Positions 1 through 8,100 of a stretch of DNA of 12,773 nucleotides are shown here, piece after piece. The position numbers were made by a program, and so were the translations under genes. The stretch is from Elusimicrobiales bacterium. GTDB taxonomy: Bacteria > Elusimicrobiota > Elusimicrobia > Elusimicrobiales > UBA9959. Within the stretch, counting starts at the first letter, position 1. Every line of letters begins with the position of its first letter. Location: NCBI GenBank assembly GCA_026419335.1, contig JANZZP010000034.1:1-12773 (forward strand), written 5' to 3'. The notes below the pieces were generated by a model, which saw nothing but the letters and a program-made list of their open reading frames with translations, searched no databases and was not told where the DNA came from.

Positions 1-296
1 GAATAACCCTCTTTCTTTAAAAGTTCTTTCTTTTTTTTAATACCACCAGCTCCTGAATATCCTCCTATTCTACCATCAGATCTAATTACTCTATGACAAG
101 GTATAATAGGAGCAAATGGATTTTTTTTAAGAGCAAGAGCAACTGCTCTGGCTGCCCTTGGATTACCAAGCTTTTTGGCTATCCATTTATAACTTCTAAC
201 CTGACCTTTTGGTATCTTTATACACAATTTCCATACTTTCTGATAAAAAGAAGGATATTTCTTAATTTGTTGAATAATTTTTTTATTAAGTTTCAT
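1..296 (-). CDS. Methylated-DNA--protein-cysteine methyltransferase (MGMT/Ogt domain), 3' end outside window
   Basis: This is a DNA repair protein that removes alkyl groups from O6-alkylguanine by transferring them to its own cysteine. I read 98 codons on the minus strand from the ATG at 296-294; only the last few residues are missing. The winged-helix DNA-binding region with IPKGQVRSY (about residues 28-36) and RAARAVALAL (47-56) leads to the acceptor motif PCHRV (66-70, Cys67) and RSDGRIGGYSG (72-82). Cys67 argues for a true methyltransferase, not an alkyltransferase-like (ATL) protein, where this residue is replaced. The N-terminal domain of Ada/Ogt is absent, so this is a compact single-domain form of about 100 residues. 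Its start overlaps the uvrC stop as ATGA and has no clear Shine-Dalgarno, which suggests translational coupling. Family assignment is firm; activity is inferred. Confidence 0.93.
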   Translation of the reverse strand, partial: MKLNKKIIQQIKKYPSFYQKVWKLCIKIPKGQVRSYKWIAKKLGNPRAARAVALALKKNPFAPIIPCHRVIRSDGRIGGYSGAGGIKKKKELLKKEGY

Positions 297-1585
297 AAAA
301 TAAAATGAGATTCTCTTAATTTTTTATGATAGTTTACTGCAAATCTATGAGTTTCATCACGTATTGAAATTAAAAACAATAGTTCTTTGGAATCTGGTTC
401 TAATAAAATAACTTCCTCTGAGTTTAAAGTGTATATTGATTCATTCCCCTTAGCTATAGAAATAATATCTATATTTTTTAATCCACAATCATATACTGCT
501 TTCCTCGCAACTTCAAGTTGTCCTTTACCTCCGTCTATTATAATCAGATCAGGCAAATCTTTTTCATTAGCAAATCTTCTTTTTACTATTTCATACATTA
601 CAGCATAATCATTACCCCCAAATTTATTTGGGATAAATCTAGATTTAAATTTTCTATAATGATAATGATTTTTTACACCATTTATAAAACATACACAAAC
701 ACCACAGATATATTTATTCATTATATTAGAAACATCAAAAGACTCAATATGATATGGAACTTTTTTTAAATTCAACTTTTCTTTCAAGGTAATAAGAACT
801 GAAGTCAAATTATATTTTTTCTCTATATCTTCTAATTTTGCTTCGTCAACAGTAACTCTTTCATATATATGATTTATAGCATCTATAAAATCTCTATACT
901 CTTTTGCTTTTTCAAACTCAAGATTTTGGGAATATTCTTTCATTCGCTTTTCAAATTCTTTTATTAAAGAAGAATGCTTTAATGAAAAGAACTTTTTAAC
1001 TCTTGAAACTATTTTGTTATATTCTAATTTACTTATTCTTTTTTCATCACATGGTGCGCAACATTGAAAAGTATGATAATATATACATCTTTCTCTTTTT
1101 TTAATATCTAATGGTTTTTTAATTGAAAACTCATAATTACATCTTCTTAAATTTATGAAACCTATATCTCTGAGTTTATATACTATTTTTTTTACTAATT
1201 CCAAATATGGATATGGTCCATAGTAATTCCCAGAAATATTTTTCTTTCTAGTAATTATAATCCTTGGAAAAACTTCAGAGGTAATTAAAACATAAGGGTA
1301 AGTTTTCGAATCTTTCCACATTGTATTAAATATTGGATTATGAATTGAAATAAGTTTTCTTTCTAAAACTAATGATTCTCTTTCGCTATCACATATAATA
1401 AACTCTATTTTAAATGCAAAAAGTTTTATATTTTTTATCTTATACTCATCAGCAGAGTTTTTAGAATAATAACTTCTTACTCTTTTTTTTAAATTTTTTG
1501 ATTTGCCAACATAAATGATTTTACCAAACTTATCTTTTATAATATAAACACCAGGAAGGGAAGGAATATTTGATAAATTAATCAT
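293..1585 (-). CDS. uvrC: Shortened UvrC-like excinuclease subunit (lacks HhH tail and an internal region)
   Basis: UvrC makes the 3' and 5' incisions in nucleotide excision repair after loading by UvrB. In order I see a GIY-YIG nuclease (PGVYIIKD 11-18, YVGKSKNLKKR 25-35, Glu75), a cysteine cluster matching the UvrC iron-sulfur site (C149, C167, C175, C179), a UVR motif that contacts UvrB (about 211-240), and the RNase H-like nuclease with its D-D-H triad (D284 in ESFDVSN, D351 in DGGKGQ, H413 in DETHRF). At 430 residues it is well below the usual 560-620. The protein stops right after YHKKLR, where other UvrCs continue into a tandem helix-hairpin-helix domain. Only about 45 residues separate the UVR motif from the D284 region, where roughly 150 are normal. 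It overlaps pgl upstream and the alkyltransferase gene downstream by 4 nt each. E. coli Cho is not a match, because Cho keeps only the N-terminal half. Confidence 0.9.
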   Translation of the reverse strand: MINLSNIPSLPGVYIIKDKFGKIIYVGKSKNLKKRVRSYYSKNSADEYKIKNIKLFAFKIEFIICDSERESLVLERKLISIHNPIFNTMWKDSKTYPYVLITSEVFPRIIITRKKNISGNYYGPYPYLELVKKIVYKLRDIGFINLRRCNYEFSIKKPLDIKKRERCIYYHTFQCCAPCDEKRISKLEYNKIVSRVKKFFSLKHSSLIKEFEKRMKEYSQNLEFEKAKEYRDFIDAINHIYERVTVDEAKLEDIEKKYNLTSVLITLKEKLNLKKVPYHIESFDVSNIMNKYICGVCVCFINGVKNHYHYRKFKSRFIPNKFGGNDYAVMYEIVKRRFANEKDLPDLIIIDGGKGQLEVARKAVYDCGLKNIDIISIAKGNESIYTLNSEEVILLEPDSKELLFLISIRDETHRFAVNYHKKLRESHFIL

Positions 1586-2241
1586 ATTTTATTCAAATCT
1601 TCAATAAAAAAATCACTACTTACAACTATGGATGAAAATGGATAAGAATTAATCTCTCCAGATATAATTTTTTTCTTAATTAAACTTTTTTTTTCTCCAC
1701 TTACTATAAAAATACATCTTTTTGATTTATTGAGAGCTTTAAAGTTAAGCGTTATTCGTTCTCTAATTTTATATTCTAAAGGAGCTCTGGTTTTTATTAC
1801 GTATGAATCCTCTAAATATTCCTTCTCAAAAAGAGAAGCAAGATGTCCATCATACCCAATACCAAGTATTAAAAGATCAAAAAAATTTTCTGTTAAAAAA
1901 TATGATATTTTTCCATTATAAATTTTAATAGAATGTTCAGAAAGAGGATTTATATTATAAAAATTGTATTTTTTAACATTTTTAAAAAGAGTGTTTTTTA
2001 TCATTAAATAATTAAGCTCATCTACATCATTAGTTACCCTTTCATCAGATATAAAAAAAAGTATTTTTGAAAAATCAATTTTGCTTTCATTTATCATTCT
2101 ATATAATTCTTGAGGACTTTTGCCGCCACATACAACAACTGAAAAAAAATCTTTATCTTTAACATTTTTATAATATTCAAAAAGAAATAATTCCAAACTC
2201 TTATAAGATATTTCTTTGTAATTACCTATATATAAACCCAT
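1582..2241 (-). CDS. pgl: 6-phosphogluconolactonase (DevB/SolI type)
   Basis: It hydrolyses 6-phosphogluconolactone to 6-phosphogluconate, the middle step of the oxidative pentose phosphate branch, in the cytoplasm. At 219 residues it has normal length for the DevB-type family. Visible motifs are CGGKSPQELY (38-47, phosphate binding), FFISDERVT (62-70) followed by ELNYLM, and the signature GIGYDGHLASLFE (127-139) with His133 in the catalytic position. The ATG at 2241-2239 lies 16 nt inside the end of zwf; upstream is only a weak purine stretch (GGATGG), so re-initiation after zwf is likely. The stop overlaps the uvrC start as ATGA. The flanking zwf and gnd genes supply its substrate and use its product, which confirms the assignment. 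Confidence 0.95.
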   Translation of the reverse strand: MGLYIGNYKEISYKSLELFLFEYYKNVKDKDFFSVVVCGGKSPQELYRMINESKIDFSKILFFISDERVTNDVDELNYLMIKNTLFKNVKKYNFYNINPLSEHSIKIYNGKISYFLTENFFDLLILGIGYDGHLASLFEKEYLEDSYVIKTRAPLEYKIRERITLNFKALNKSKRCIFIVSGEKKSLIKKKIISGEINSYPFSSIVVSSDFFIEDLNKI

Positions 2242-3659
2242 TGCTTACCATCCATTTCAACTACTTTCTTAGAAGTTTTACAAATATTTCCATCAATATA
2301 AAAACATAATGGAATTTTCCTATCCTTAACAGCATCATCATATATTTTTATAAAATTCCATATTTTTTTAACCTCATTACTACTAACAAAAAGAGTTTTA
2401 TCTCCATTAATGCAATCAAGAATTAATCTTTCATAGTCAGAAGGCACTAACATAGACAAATTCTCTGAAATTTTTGAAAAAAGTTTATACTCAGACACAC
2501 AAAATTTAGGTCCTGGTAACTTACCTAAAAAAGAAAACTCTATTTTTATTTCTGGCTGGATATAAAAAGTCAAAATATTAGAAGAATTTATACTATATTT
2601 TTCAGAAAAACCACTTTGAAGTTTTTTATATATCACATCTACTCTAGTAACTCTTTCTTTCATCTTTTTACCTATTTTTACATAAAACGGAACTCCATGC
2701 CATCTAACTTCATTAATAAAGAACTTAAAAGCTATGAATGTTTCTGTTTCAGAGTTTGAATTAATACCTAAATGACTCCGATATGAAGAATATTGTCCTC
2801 TTATCCAATTATTTTGTATTTCATCTACTTCGGGAACAATTATATTATTCACAAGAGATATTTTTCTTTCTCTGACTAAATCACTTTTTAAATCTGATGG
2901 CAAATCCATTGCTATAAATGATACAATCTGAATAACATGAAAGAACATATCTTTAAATATACCCATTGAATTAAAATAATTTACTCTTTCCTCTACACCA
3001 ATATCTTCATATATAGTTATTTGAATATTATCTATAAAATCAGAATTAAAAGTTTTTTCAAATGCATAATTTAAAAGTCTTGTAAGAAGTATATTTATTA
3101 TCCCAGTTTTTCCAGTATAATGATCTATTCTATAAACATAATCTTCAAGCTTTTCTTTTTTAAAATATTCAACTAAATAACAAGCATCTTTAAAATCATT
3201 ACCATATGGCTTTTCGATAACAATTTTAGAATTATTATCTATAATGTTAGTAAGAAAAAGTCTTTTTATAGTGTTTTTAATTTCTAAAGGAATTATAGAA
3301 AGATAAAAAATCTTTGAATTTGTTAAATATATCTTACAAAGTTCTTCAAATCTTTTTTTAAGTTCAATATAGGACTTTAAAGAATAATCAATTTTTAAAT
3401 AATAGTTTCTAGAAACAAAAGATTCATATTCTTTTATACCATTCTCATTTAATATTTCAATTATATATTTTCTAAAACTATCGTCATCATAATCTCTACT
3501 ACCTATATTAAGTACAAAAAAATTTTCCCTTACATATTCTTTTATAAACATATTACAAAGTGCTGGAATTATTTTTTTCCTAGCGAGATTACCAGTTGCT
3601 CCAAATAAACAAAAGCCAGCTCCTGATGAATACAATTCAAAACAAATTCCCTTCATCAT
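2226..3659 (-). CDS. zwf: Glucose-6-phosphate 1-dehydrogenase, divergent
   Basis: It oxidises glucose-6-phosphate to 6-phosphogluconolactone with NAD(P)+. The N-terminal Rossmann fold carries LFGATGNLARKKIIPAL (18-34), IVIEKPYGND (146-155) and the substrate motif RIDHYTGK (177-184, with D179, H180 and K184). The C-terminal domain has the FIDNIQITIYED stretch (208-219), VPFYVKIGKKM (323-333) and YERLILDCINGD (409-420). At 477 residues it is near the family norm. Oddities: the usual RIDHY.GKE continues as GKT, and the segment before the catalytic His241 (KDMFFHVIQ) is one residue shorter than the family's RDM..NH..Q. Two start codons stand in tandem at 3659 and 3656. A GAGGG at 3665-3661 is 1 nt from the first and 4 nt from the second, so the second may be the true start. 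It overlaps gnd by 4 nt or 1 nt accordingly. Confidence 0.94.
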   Translation of the reverse strand: MMKGICFELYSSGAGFCLFGATGNLARKKIIPALCNMFIKEYVRENFFVLNIGSRDYDDDSFRKYIIEILNENGIKEYESFVSRNYYLKIDYSLKSYIELKKRFEELCKIYLTNSKIFYLSIIPLEIKNTIKRLFLTNIIDNNSKIVIEKPYGNDFKDACYLVEYFKKEKLEDYVYRIDHYTGKTGIINILLTRLLNYAFEKTFNSDFIDNIQITIYEDIGVEERVNYFNSMGIFKDMFFHVIQIVSFIAMDLPSDLKSDLVRERKISLVNNIIVPEVDEIQNNWIRGQYSSYRSHLGINSNSETETFIAFKFFINEVRWHGVPFYVKIGKKMKERVTRVDVIYKKLQSGFSEKYSINSSNILTFYIQPEIKIEFSFLGKLPGPKFCVSEYKLFSKISENLSMLVPSDYERLILDCINGDKTLFVSSNEVKKIWNFIKIYDDAVKDRKIPLCFYIDGNICKTSKKVVEMDGKQWVYI

Positions 3660-4561
3660 TCCCTCAAAATATTATGTCCACCAAATTCTCCTCTTAAAGC
3701 AGCAACTAATCTCTCTGAAAATGGATTTTTAATTCTAGATCTAAAACGCCTAAAAAGAGAAAAAGCAATAGCATCTGCAACAATTCCATTCTCAACTGCA
3801 TACTCAACTGCCCATCTTCCTTCACCTGAATCCTCTACATACCCAACAACATCACTAAGATTATTATCTTTTTCTAAAACTCTAATTATAAGCTCTAATA
3901 ACCAACTCCTAATCACACTATTTTTATTCCATAATTTCGCTATTTCTCTTTTATTAGTTTTCATTGCTTTAAAATTATCAATCATATCAAAACCTTCAGC
4001 ATATGCTTCCATAATTACATACTCAACAGCATTATGAACCATTTTAATGAAATGTCCTGCACCACTTTCTCCACAATAGAGATAACTTTTATTTTCTGAT
4101 AAAACATTTAAATACTCTTCAACCATTTTAAAAGCTTTTTCATTACCACCAATCATCATACAATAACCATTTTTTTCACCCCATATACCACCACTTACCC
4201 CTACATCAAGAAAATAAATTCCTTTATCTTCTAAAAACTTACTATTTTTTATTGAATTTTTCCAATTAGAATTAGAGCCATCTATAACAATATCACCCTT
4301 AGAGAGAATATCTGAAAATAGTTTAATATACTCATCAGTAATATTTCCAGCAGGAAGCATAAGCCATACTATTTTTAAGTCTGAATCTATTTTTTTAAAT
4401 TCCAAAATATCTTTAATAGGTTTTGCTCCAAATTTAGAAATTTCTAAGACTTTATTATAATCTCTATTAAAAACATAAGGAATATATCCTCTTGATAATA
4501 ATCTTTTGGCAATTCCAAAACCCATTTTTCCAAGTCCAACAACAATTATTTCTTTTTTCAT
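3656..4561 (-). CDS. gnd: 6-phosphogluconate dehydrogenase, decarboxylating, short (about 300-residue) type
   Basis: It oxidatively decarboxylates 6-phosphogluconate to ribulose-5-phosphate. The N-terminal Rossmann motif is VGLGKMGFGIAKRL (8-21), and Asn32-Arg33 follow the second strand; an arginine there is often linked to NADP preference, but I would not assign the cofactor from this. The substrate and catalytic region includes DVGVSGGIWGEKNGY (about residues 119-133) and the GAGHFIKMVHNAVEY helix with the conserved Lys and Asn. At 301 residues it belongs to the short bacterial class (YqeC-like), not the roughly 470-residue E. coli Gnd class. A good Shine-Dalgarno (AAAAGGGG at 4575-4568, 6 nt spacing) supports the ATG at 4561. 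It overlaps the Nudix gene upstream as ATGA and zwf downstream. Confidence 0.94.
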   Translation of the reverse strand: MKKEIIVVGLGKMGFGIAKRLLSRGYIPYVFNRDYNKVLEISKFGAKPIKDILEFKKIDSDLKIVWLMLPAGNITDEYIKLFSDILSKGDIVIDGSNSNWKNSIKNSKFLEDKGIYFLDVGVSGGIWGEKNGYCMMIGGNEKAFKMVEEYLNVLSENKSYLYCGESGAGHFIKMVHNAVEYVIMEAYAEGFDMIDNFKAMKTNKREIAKLWNKNSVIRSWLLELIIRVLEKDNNLSDVVGYVEDSGEGRWAVEYAVENGIVADAIAFSLFRRFRSRIKNPFSERLVAALRGEFGGHNILRE

Positions 4562-5103
4562 AGTTTACCCCTTTTACATAATAAATAATAATACAATATA
4601 GCAATTATTGTCTTTGAGTCTTTTATCTTACCAGTTTTAATCATTTTTAAAGCTTCACTATCTTTAATTAAAACAACATCAAGAAATTCATCCTCATCGG
4701 GAGATGGCTTTCCTTTTTCAAGTTCCCATGCTATATATATTCGCAATTTTTCATTTGAAAAAGCAGGAGTAGGCCAAAAATCTAAAAGATGTTTGAATTT
4801 TTTCGCTTTATATCCAGTTTCTTCTAAAAGTTCAGCTTTTGCTCTTTTTAAAAAATTGTCTTTATTTGAATTAAGTTTTCCAGCAGGTATTTCAAAAGTT
4901 ATTTCTCCTACTGGATAGCGATATTGTTTAACAAAAACTAATTTTCTACTTTTTTCAACAGCAATTACAGCAACAGCTCCTGGATGATTCATATATTCTC
5001 TTGTAACGGATTTATTGTTAGGGAGCTTAACTTTATCGACACAAAAAGAAACTGCTTTCCCTTTATAAATCGTTCTTTTAAAAACTTTTTCTTCAAACAA
5101 CAT
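4558..5103 (-). CDS. Nudix hydrolase, ADP-ribose pyrophosphatase (NudF-like)
   Basis: It probably hydrolyses ADP-ribose to AMP and ribose-5-phosphate. The family signature is clear: REYMNHPGAVAVIAV (35-49), FVKQYRYPVG (57-66), EITFEIPAGKL (67-77) and a Nudix box at about 75-98 ending AELLEETGY. The metal-binding glutamates of the box are present. The box itself departs from GX5EX7REUXEEXGU: it is one residue longer, the arginine of the RE pair is alanine (Ala90), and the first conserved Glu is missing. At 181 residues its length is typical of NudF. It is the first gene of a six-gene operon, with a strong AAAGGAG (5116-5110) 6 nt before its ATG. Ribose-5-phosphate as product links it to the pentose phosphate genes downstream. 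Another nucleotide-sugar substrate is possible. Confidence 0.9.
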   Translation of the reverse strand: MLFEEKVFKRTIYKGKAVSFCVDKVKLPNNKSVTREYMNHPGAVAVIAVEKSRKLVFVKQYRYPVGEITFEIPAGKLNSNKDNFLKRAKAELLEETGYKAKKFKHLLDFWPTPAFSNEKLRIYIAWELEKGKPSPDEDEFLDVVLIKDSEALKMIKTGKIKDSKTIIAILYYYLLCKRGKL

Positions 5104-5109
5104 TTTAAA

Positions 5110-5116
5110 CTCCTTT
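5110..5116 (-). promoter_or_regulatory. Shine-Dalgarno site of the Nudix-gnd-zwf-pgl-uvrC operon
   Basis: AAAGGAG on the minus strand lies 6 nt upstream of the ATG at 5103. It fixes the start of the first operon gene and is the strongest ribosome-binding site in the left half. The distal genes pgl, uvrC and the alkyltransferase lack a comparable site and rely on overlapping stop/start codons. Confidence 0.8.
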
Positions 5117-5135
5117 CATTAGTATCTTAAAGTTA

Positions 5136-5149
5136 AATTTTATAAAATT
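5136..5149. promoter_or_regulatory. 14-bp perfect palindrome in the divergent intergenic region
   Basis: AATTTTATAAAATT reads identically on both strands and sits near the middle of the 81-nt region between the Nudix operon and dnaE. It could be an operator or part of the promoters on either strand. In sequence this AT-rich a 14-bp A/T palindrome can easily arise by chance, so functional assignment is weak. Confidence 0.25.
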
Positions 5150-5150
5150 A

Positions 5151-5184
5151 TTCATATCTTATATAATTTATATATAATAAAAAT
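5151..5184 (+). promoter_or_regulatory. Candidate dnaE promoter(s), near-leaderless
   Basis: Two exact TATAAT boxes face dnaE, at 5162-5167 and 5173-5178. The second has TTCATA (5151-5156) 16 nt upstream as a 4/6 match to a -35 element. Transcription from it would begin at about 5185, on the dnaE ATG itself; from the first box the leader would be about 10 nt. No Shine-Dalgarno is visible before dnaE, consistent with a leaderless or very short-leader mRNA. AT richness makes TATAAT common, so confidence is moderate. Confidence 0.5.
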
Positions 5185-8100
5185 ATGACACAAAAATTTG
5201 TACATCTTCATAATCATTCAGAATATTCCCTATTAGATGGAATGTTAAGGATAACTGATATCAATGGTAAACCATCAAAGTTTTTTGAAAGAATAATAAA
5301 AGAAAACGGAAATGGTTCCAGTATTGCTATCACAGATCATGGAAATATGTATGGTGCTGTATCATTTTATACAAATGCTATAAAAGTTGGGCTTAAACCA
5401 ATAATTGGAGTCGAATTATATATTGCAGAATTCAATAGAAAAGATAAAAATAAAGAATCAAATCAATTAGTAGGACATTTAACTGCATTAGTTTCTAATG
5501 AAGAAGGATATTATAATTTGGTTGAAATGCTATCGAAAGCTTATTTAGAAGGATTTTATTATTATCCTAGAATAGATTTTGAACTTTTAGAAAAATATCA
5601 TAAAGGAATAATATTCTTATCAGGATGCCTTCAATCATTAATAAACCAATACATTCTTAAAGATAATCTTAAAAAAGCTATAGAAATAGCAGATAAATTT
5701 AAAAATATTTGTGGAAAAGATAACTTTTATATCGAATTAATGAATCATGATATAGAAGATGAAAAAAAAGTAATTAAACCATTAATTGAAATTGCAAATA
5801 AACTTTCCTTAGAAGTTGTAGCAACAAATGACTGTCACTATGAATTTAAAGAAGACGCTTTCGCTCATGACATACATTTATGCATTTCAACTAACTCAAA
5901 ACTTGAAGATAAAGATAGAATGAGAATGGAAACAAATGAATTTTATTTTAAATCTTCTGATGAAATGATCAACTTATTCAATGAGTTACCACAAGCAATA
6001 AAAAATACTCTTGAAATAGCATCAAAATGTAATTTTAAATTTGAAAAAGGAAAAATATATCTGCCAAACTATGAAGTTCCAAAAGAATATATGGAAAAAG
6101 TAGGAGGAAAAAAAGAAGAAGCTCAGTTCTTATATCTTAAAGAACTATGCGAAAAAGGATTAGAAAAAAAACTTGGGAACATTCCGCAAGAATATAAGAA
6201 AAGGCTTGACGATGAACTTGAAACAATTAAAAACATGGGGTTTTCAAGTTATTTCTTAATAGTTAGAGATTTCATCTATTATGCCCATCAAAATTCAATA
6301 CCTGTAGGACCAGGTAGAGGGTCTGGTGCTGGATGTATAGTTTCATATGCATTAGATATAACAAAGATAGATCCAATAAAACACAATCTTCTCTTTGAAA
6401 GATTTCTAAATCCAGGCAGAAAATCAATGCCAGATCTAGATATAGATTTCTCAGATTCTGGTAGAGAAGAAGTAATAAACTATGTTAGAGAAAAATATGG
6501 TAAAGAAAATGTAGCTGATATAGTAACATATGGAACTATAATGGCGAAAACTGCTTTGAAAGATGTGGGAAGAGTCCTTGGTTTTAGTGCATCTGAAATG
6601 AATAAAATAACAAAAATGATAGATAACAATATGACTCTAGATGAAGCATTATCAAATATACCAGAAATAAAAAAAATATATAACTATTCAAAAGAATACA
6701 AACAACTTTTTGATATAGCTAAAAAGATAGAAGGTCTCAAAAGACACACAGGAGTACATGCTGCTGGAAAAGTAATCACAGAAAAACCAGTATATAAATA
6801 CGTACCTCTTGCTCAAAGAGAAGGAGTAATAACTACACAATATGATGGAGAAACACTTACAGAATTAGGATTACTAAAAATAGATTTTTTAGGATTAAGA
6901 ACACTTAGTGTTATCCAAAATACTGTAAAATTAATTAAAAATAAAGAATTTGATATAAATAAAATACCATTTGATGATACCAAAACCTATGAACTTTTAT
7001 CAGAAGGAAAAACGACAGGAGTATTTCAACTTGAAAGTGAAGGAATGAAAAAGCTTGTTAAAAATTTAAAACCAAATGTATTTTCTGATCTTTCAGCACT
7101 TGTAGCATTATACAGACCAGGACCTATAGAAGCTGGAATGATTGATTCTTATGTAAATAGAAAACATGGAAAAGAAAAAATAACATATGAACATCCAATA
7201 CTGGAAGATGTCCTTAAAGATACATACGGTACTATTATATATCAAGAACAAGTAATGGAAATAGCAAAAAGAATGGCAGGATTTAGTCCATCAGAAGCTG
7301 ATGATTTAAGAAAAGCAATGGGTAAAAAAATACCAGAAGAAATGGAGAAATTAAGAGATAAGTTTATCAAAGGAGCACACGAAAAAGGAGTAAATCAAAA
7401 ATTAGCAGCCAAAATATTTGATCAAATGTATAAATTTGCTGGATATGGTTTCAATAAATCACATTCAGTTGCATATGCTACATTAGCTTATCAAACAGCT
7501 TATCTCAAAGCAAATTATCCACTTGAATTTATGATATCTTTACTTACAAGCGAAATAGGACATAATGCAATAGGTTCTGAACAAAAAGAAAACAAAATGA
7601 TAACTTATATTGAGGAAGCAAGAAATATGGGTTTTGAGGTTCTTCCACCAGATGTAAACAAATCATTTATTGAGTTTAGTGTTGAATATTTAAATTCAAA
7701 ACCAGCAATAAGATATGCCTTAACTGCTATTAAAAATATAGGAATAGGAGTAGCAGAAGAAATTGTCAAAGAAAGAGAAAAAAATGGATTATATAAATCG
7801 ATAAATGATTTCATAGCGAGAAACTCATCTAGACAAATAAACAAAAGAGTTTTAGAAGCACTAGCAAAAGCTGGTGCTTTTGATTCAATAATTGAAGGAG
7901 ATAGACTAACAAAAAGAACAAAGGCATTAAATACTACATCTCATGAAAATATATCAATATCATCCATGAATGCTCAATCTTTATTTGAAATATCAGATGA
8001 AAAAAAATTAACAGAACATGAGATATTAAATAATGAAAAAGAGGTTTTAGGATTATACATATCTGGGAATCCTCTTATAAATGTTAGAAGAATCATTAAA

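Noticed and set aside
93..769. Plus-strand open frames of 71-83 codons across the alkyltransferase and uvrC region
   Set aside because: They lie antisense to clearly homologous genes, show no family motif and have low-complexity composition; they are shadows.
293..1585. uvrC as a decaying pseudogene
   Set aside because: The frame is open throughout, both catalytic sites and the Cys cluster are preserved, and start and stop overlap neighbours precisely.
1..5100. Runs of 8 or more T/A as phase-variable slippage tracts
   Set aside because: Such runs are spread evenly through housekeeping genes as expected from the AT-rich composition, and the frames are intact.
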